Shown here piece by piece: positions 61,862 to 64,000 of a DNA stretch of 64,000 nt. The stretch lies in assembly GCA_000433355.1 (NCBI GenBank), contig FR893169.1, forward strand, positions 18,599 through 82,598, in the 5' to 3' direction. Made by a program: the position numbers and the translations under genes. Under the pieces are notes generated by a model. The model saw only the letters and a program-made list of their open reading frames with translations, was not told the origin of the DNA and did not search any database. How positions within the stretch are numbered: the stretch's first letter is position 1; every line of letters starts with the position of its first letter. This stretch comes from Alistipes sp. CAG:435 (GTDB lineage Bacteria > Bacteroidota > Bacteroidia > Bacteroidales > UBA932).

Positions 61862-63154
61862 CTACGCTTTTGTGAAATTATAAGCGATCTCGAATTCAGT
61901 TGTGGCCTTCCAGACAAGGTCAAGGTCAGACGGCTTCTGAAGTCCGATCTGATTCATTATCTTCTTAATGGTCTGAAGGGTCTTGATGTCCTCTGGATCA
62001 TGAGACTGCGCGAGTTGCTCAAGCACAGCGTCAAGGGTCGGAAGAACCGGAAGAAGAGCGTCAATCACAGGAGCGCAAAGTTCCTTGTCAACATAGATTT
62101 TCAGGTTCTGGCCGTTAACTGTATATTTATATTCAATGCCTCTGGTAAGCACTTTCTGAAGTTCCGTGTTCAATGCATCGACATCAACACCGAGCGCTTT
62201 GAGTGTGGCAAGGATTTCAATGACTGAGGACATGTCGATTCCATCAATGTCAGTTCTGGTCTCCTCCGCGTCAGCGGCGTCAATGATGGCACTCACATTC
62301 GGCACGATGAACAACGCGTTGTCCATAGCGTACCAGAACACCAGATTAGCCTTAGGAGAGGTCTCCCAATCTGTGTGATGGGCGGAAAATGTGACATTGC
62401 CGTCCGCGTCAGGCTTGATCATCTTGGCCAATTGCTTCAAAGTAGCCATAGGATCGTCACCAAGATCCGGTTCTGCCCAATATCGTGCGGTGATGTTGCC
62501 GGTCTCGTCAAAAGTCACCTGATCCATTAACTCAGCCGCAAAAAGGCAACCGAATATATTAGCGTAGACAGAGGCTTTGGCTACCGCCGGAGCTGCCGCG
62601 CCTGCGGCCTTCCATGTCACCTGCACCGGTCCGCCGACAGGAGTACCGGTCTGATCCACCTTACATTTGCGGGTGACATTCCAACTTCCCGTCAAAGAAG
62701 CCGCATAGGAACCTTGAACCTGAGTGGTGACTGCCATACTGATTGTTCCATCAAGTTTCACCGTTCCTTCCACTCTGAACGCATAGCATGGATTGTCATC
62801 TGTGCTTCGTAAGGTGGCGGCGACTGATGGAGGAGTCGATACTATCGTCGATCCTTGAAACGAGAAAGAGTCATCGGATTTCTTGCGAAGATCCACTTTC
62901 ATTTTCACTTCTGGATAACCAGGCACGATTCCGGTCAAAGTAAGTGTTCCGGCATCCTTGCTGTCAGCAACCAACAGCACTTCGCCATAAGAACATGTGA
63001 CATCATTGACAGTTACCGCGGCATTACCGCTTTCCACCGAGATTTGTTCGACAGGAATCTGTCTCCAAGCGTCGTCAGCATTGTCCTTCTGACAAGCTGT
63101 AGTGGCAAGAATGGACGCTACCAGCGCCATCAAGCCAAAGAATTTAGTTTTCAT
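61862..63154 (-). CDS. Putative lipoprotein, DUF4925-like
   Basis: 430 residues with lipobox ILATTAC (Cys about 21). The first half is beta-rich, including VAVTTQVQGSYAASLTG-type strands and a WNVTRKCKVDQTG turn; the second half (about 300-430) is helical, with IEILATLKALGVDVDALNTE. This layout recalls Bacteroides DUF4925-type proteins, but the assignment is tentative. Function is unknown. It is convergent with the PUL and shares its terminator; the CNNM protein gene is 16 bp upstream on the same strand. Confidence 0.6.
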   Translation of the reverse strand: MKTKFFGLMALVASILATTACQKDNADDAWRQIPVEQISVESGNAAVTVNDVTCSYGEVLLVADSKDAGTLTLTGIVPGYPEVKMKVDLRKKSDDSFSFQGSTIVSTPPSVAATLRSTDDNPCYAFRVEGTVKLDGTISMAVTTQVQGSYAASLTGSWNVTRKCKVDQTGTPVGGPVQVTWKAAGAAAPAVAKASVYANIFGCLFAAELMDQVTFDETGNITARYWAEPDLGDDPMATLKQLAKMIKPDADGNVTFSAHHTDWETSPKANLVFWYAMDNALFIVPNVSAIIDAADAEETRTDIDGIDMSSVIEILATLKALGVDVDALNTELQKVLTRGIEYKYTVNGQNLKIYVDKELCAPVIDALLPVLPTLDAVLEQLAQSHDPEDIKTLQTIKKIMNQIGLQKPSDLDLVWKATTEFEIAYNFTKA

Positions 63155-63170
63155 AATTATAAAGTTATAC

Positions 63171-64000
63171 TCACTTTTCCTCTTCCTTAGGTAAAACTAT
63201 GGTTCTGAAGCGCTTCTGACGGCGTTCCCAACGCTCGCGGGCAAACTGCTGCATATCAGTGGCCTGGTCGTTCTCGTCGATGATCTCCAGACCGAGAATC
63301 GTCTCGATGATGTCCTCAAGGGTGATGATGCCCTGGAAACAGCCATATTCATCAATAATCAGGCCGATCTGCTCGTGCTTTTTGAGCAGTTCCTCCCAGA
63401 TGTGGCCGCAGGAATCCTCCTCCGTGAAGAAGGAGATCGGGCGTTTCAGTTCCACAAGACGTTTGTCGAACTCATCGTCAGCAAGCCCCTCAAGCGCATC
63501 ACTCAGAAGGATATATCCGGTGATATATTCAGGAGAGTCCCCATAGATCGGAATCCTTGAGAAATGGAGGTAGGTCTCGTTCTTGTAGAAATTCTTCAGG
63601 GACATGTTCTCCTGCGCCGTCATCGCAACGATCCTTGGGGTCATCACGTCGCAGGCCTTGACGTTGTCAAGTTTCATAATGTTCTGGATGACCTTGTTCT
63701 CGTCGGAGTCGATCACTCCTTCCTCAGCACCGATATTGGCCATCGCCGTCACCTCTTCCCTGCTGACTGTCGCCTCGTCCTCATCCTTGGTCATCAGATT
63801 GGTGATCAACCGGACCATTATCACAAGCGGCCACATAAGAACCGACAGGAACGAGATGACCGATGTCACAAAACCCATAAGATTCTTCCAATATGATGTT
63901 CCGATGGTCTTAGGGACAATCTCGGAGAACACCAAAACCAGCAAGGTTGTCAGCGCTGAGATGATACCGAACCAAGTGCTTCCGAACAAGATGGTAGCCT
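63171..64000 (-). CDS. CNNM/CBS-domain (hemolysin-like) membrane protein, 5' end outside the window
   Basis: The frame is open to the window edge, so the N-terminus is missing. The visible part has the end of the CNNM membrane domain (LLVLVFSEIVPKTIGTSYWK and two hydrophobic segments) and a CBS pair: MTPRIVAMTAQENMSLKNFY and IDEYGCFQGIITLEDIIETI. It ends soon after the CBS domains with a basic stretch and lacks a CorC/HlyC domain. Family members handle Mg2+ or Co2+ transport, and related Bacteroidetes proteins include GldE; which applies here cannot be told. Confidence 0.85.
   Translation of the reverse strand, partial: ATILFGSTWFGIISALTTLLVLVFSEIVPKTIGTSYWKNLMGFVTSVISFLSVLMWPLVIMVRLITNLMTKDEDEATVSREEVTAMANIGAEEGVIDSDENKVIQNIMKLDNVKACDVMTPRIVAMTAQENMSLKNFYKNETYLHFSRIPIYGDSPEYITGYILLSDALEGLADDEFDKRLVELKRPISFFTEEDSCGHIWEELLKKHEQIGLIIDEYGCFQGIITLEDIIETILGLEIIDENDQATDMQQFARERWERRQKRFRTIVLPKEEEK

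Noticed and set aside
1..64000. Shine-Dalgarno sites to decide start codons
   Set aside because: Purine-rich stretches before starts are inconsistent. Bacteroidota rarely rely on them, so starts were chosen from family N-termini, promoter position and gene overlaps.

Overview
The window reads as chromosomal DNA of a member of the Bacteroidota, probably a gut Bacteroidales. The evidence is SusC/SusD/SusE outer-membrane proteins, a DUF6377 regulator, a TamL-type Omp85 lipoprotein, an IspG of the plant/Bacteroidetes type, PPi-type phosphofructokinase, and promoters of the Bacteroidetes form TTTG-N19-22-TAnnTTTG without clear Shine-Dalgarno sites. Coding density is high, genes are packed in short-gap or overlapping operons, and no tRNA, rRNA, CRISPR array, transposase or phage gene was seen. 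The first gene (ftsH) and the last (a CNNM/CBS protein) run off the window.

Layout. 1-3.0 kb (+): ftsH-cdsA-psd, membrane protease and phospholipid synthesis. 3.0-12.4 kb (-): ligA-yihY-rsh-Ig-like lipoprotein-OMP-ispG, one tightly spaced run. 12.6-13.8 kb (+): PPi-type pfkA with a clear promoter. 13.8-20.6 kb (-): arginine decarboxylase-like gene, TrmH-type methylase, a receiver/PEP-synthase-like fusion and a GH13 amylase. 20.7-22.9 kb (+): tamL. 23.1-27.4 kb (-): flavodiiron-like protein, Na/Pi symporter, rlmD. 27.6-31.3 kb (+): rarA, Na/Ca exchanger, thrC. 31.28-31.80 kb: a non-coding island of repeats. 31.8-34.3 kb (-): acyltransferase and queA. 34.3-37.6 kb (+): AT-rich regulatory stretch, XRE regulator, pyrD, cinA. 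37.7-45.9 kb (-): valS, thioesterase, tatA, tatC, ABC-F, DUF2807 protein, dipeptidase. 45.9-51.6 kb (+): DUF3467, kdsC, maf, lipoprotein, PagL-like deacylase, PAS protein, DUF6377 regulator. 51.7-61.7 kb (+): a polysaccharide utilization locus, susC-susD-susE-GH66-GH97, closed by a strong terminator. 61.9-64.0 kb (-): a lipoprotein and the CNNM protein.

The PUL is the clearest functional unit. A surface GH66 dextranase cuts an alpha-1,6-glucan, the SusCDE complex binds and imports the oligosaccharides, and an exported GH97 releases glucose. The DUF6377 sensor immediately upstream is the likely regulator. GH13, PPi-PFK and the PEP-synthase-like protein around 12.6-18.3 kb suggest a separate alpha-glucan/central-carbon cluster.

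The most unusual signals are not genes. (1) Three intergenic hairpins at 22.96, 31.38 and 31.69 kb share one octamer loop (CACGTTAC or its complement) and the same inner seven stem pairs, while the outer stem changes with compensating substitutions. (2) The hexamer GAATAT is far more frequent than chance on both strands and in all codon phases, and it overlaps several start codons. (3) A REP-like palindrome is inserted in frame in the amylase gene and lies again, with a degraded partner, in the 31.3-31.8 kb island. (4) Small tandem duplications re-frame a gene junction (48.3 kb) and add 13 residues to SusC (52.8 kb).
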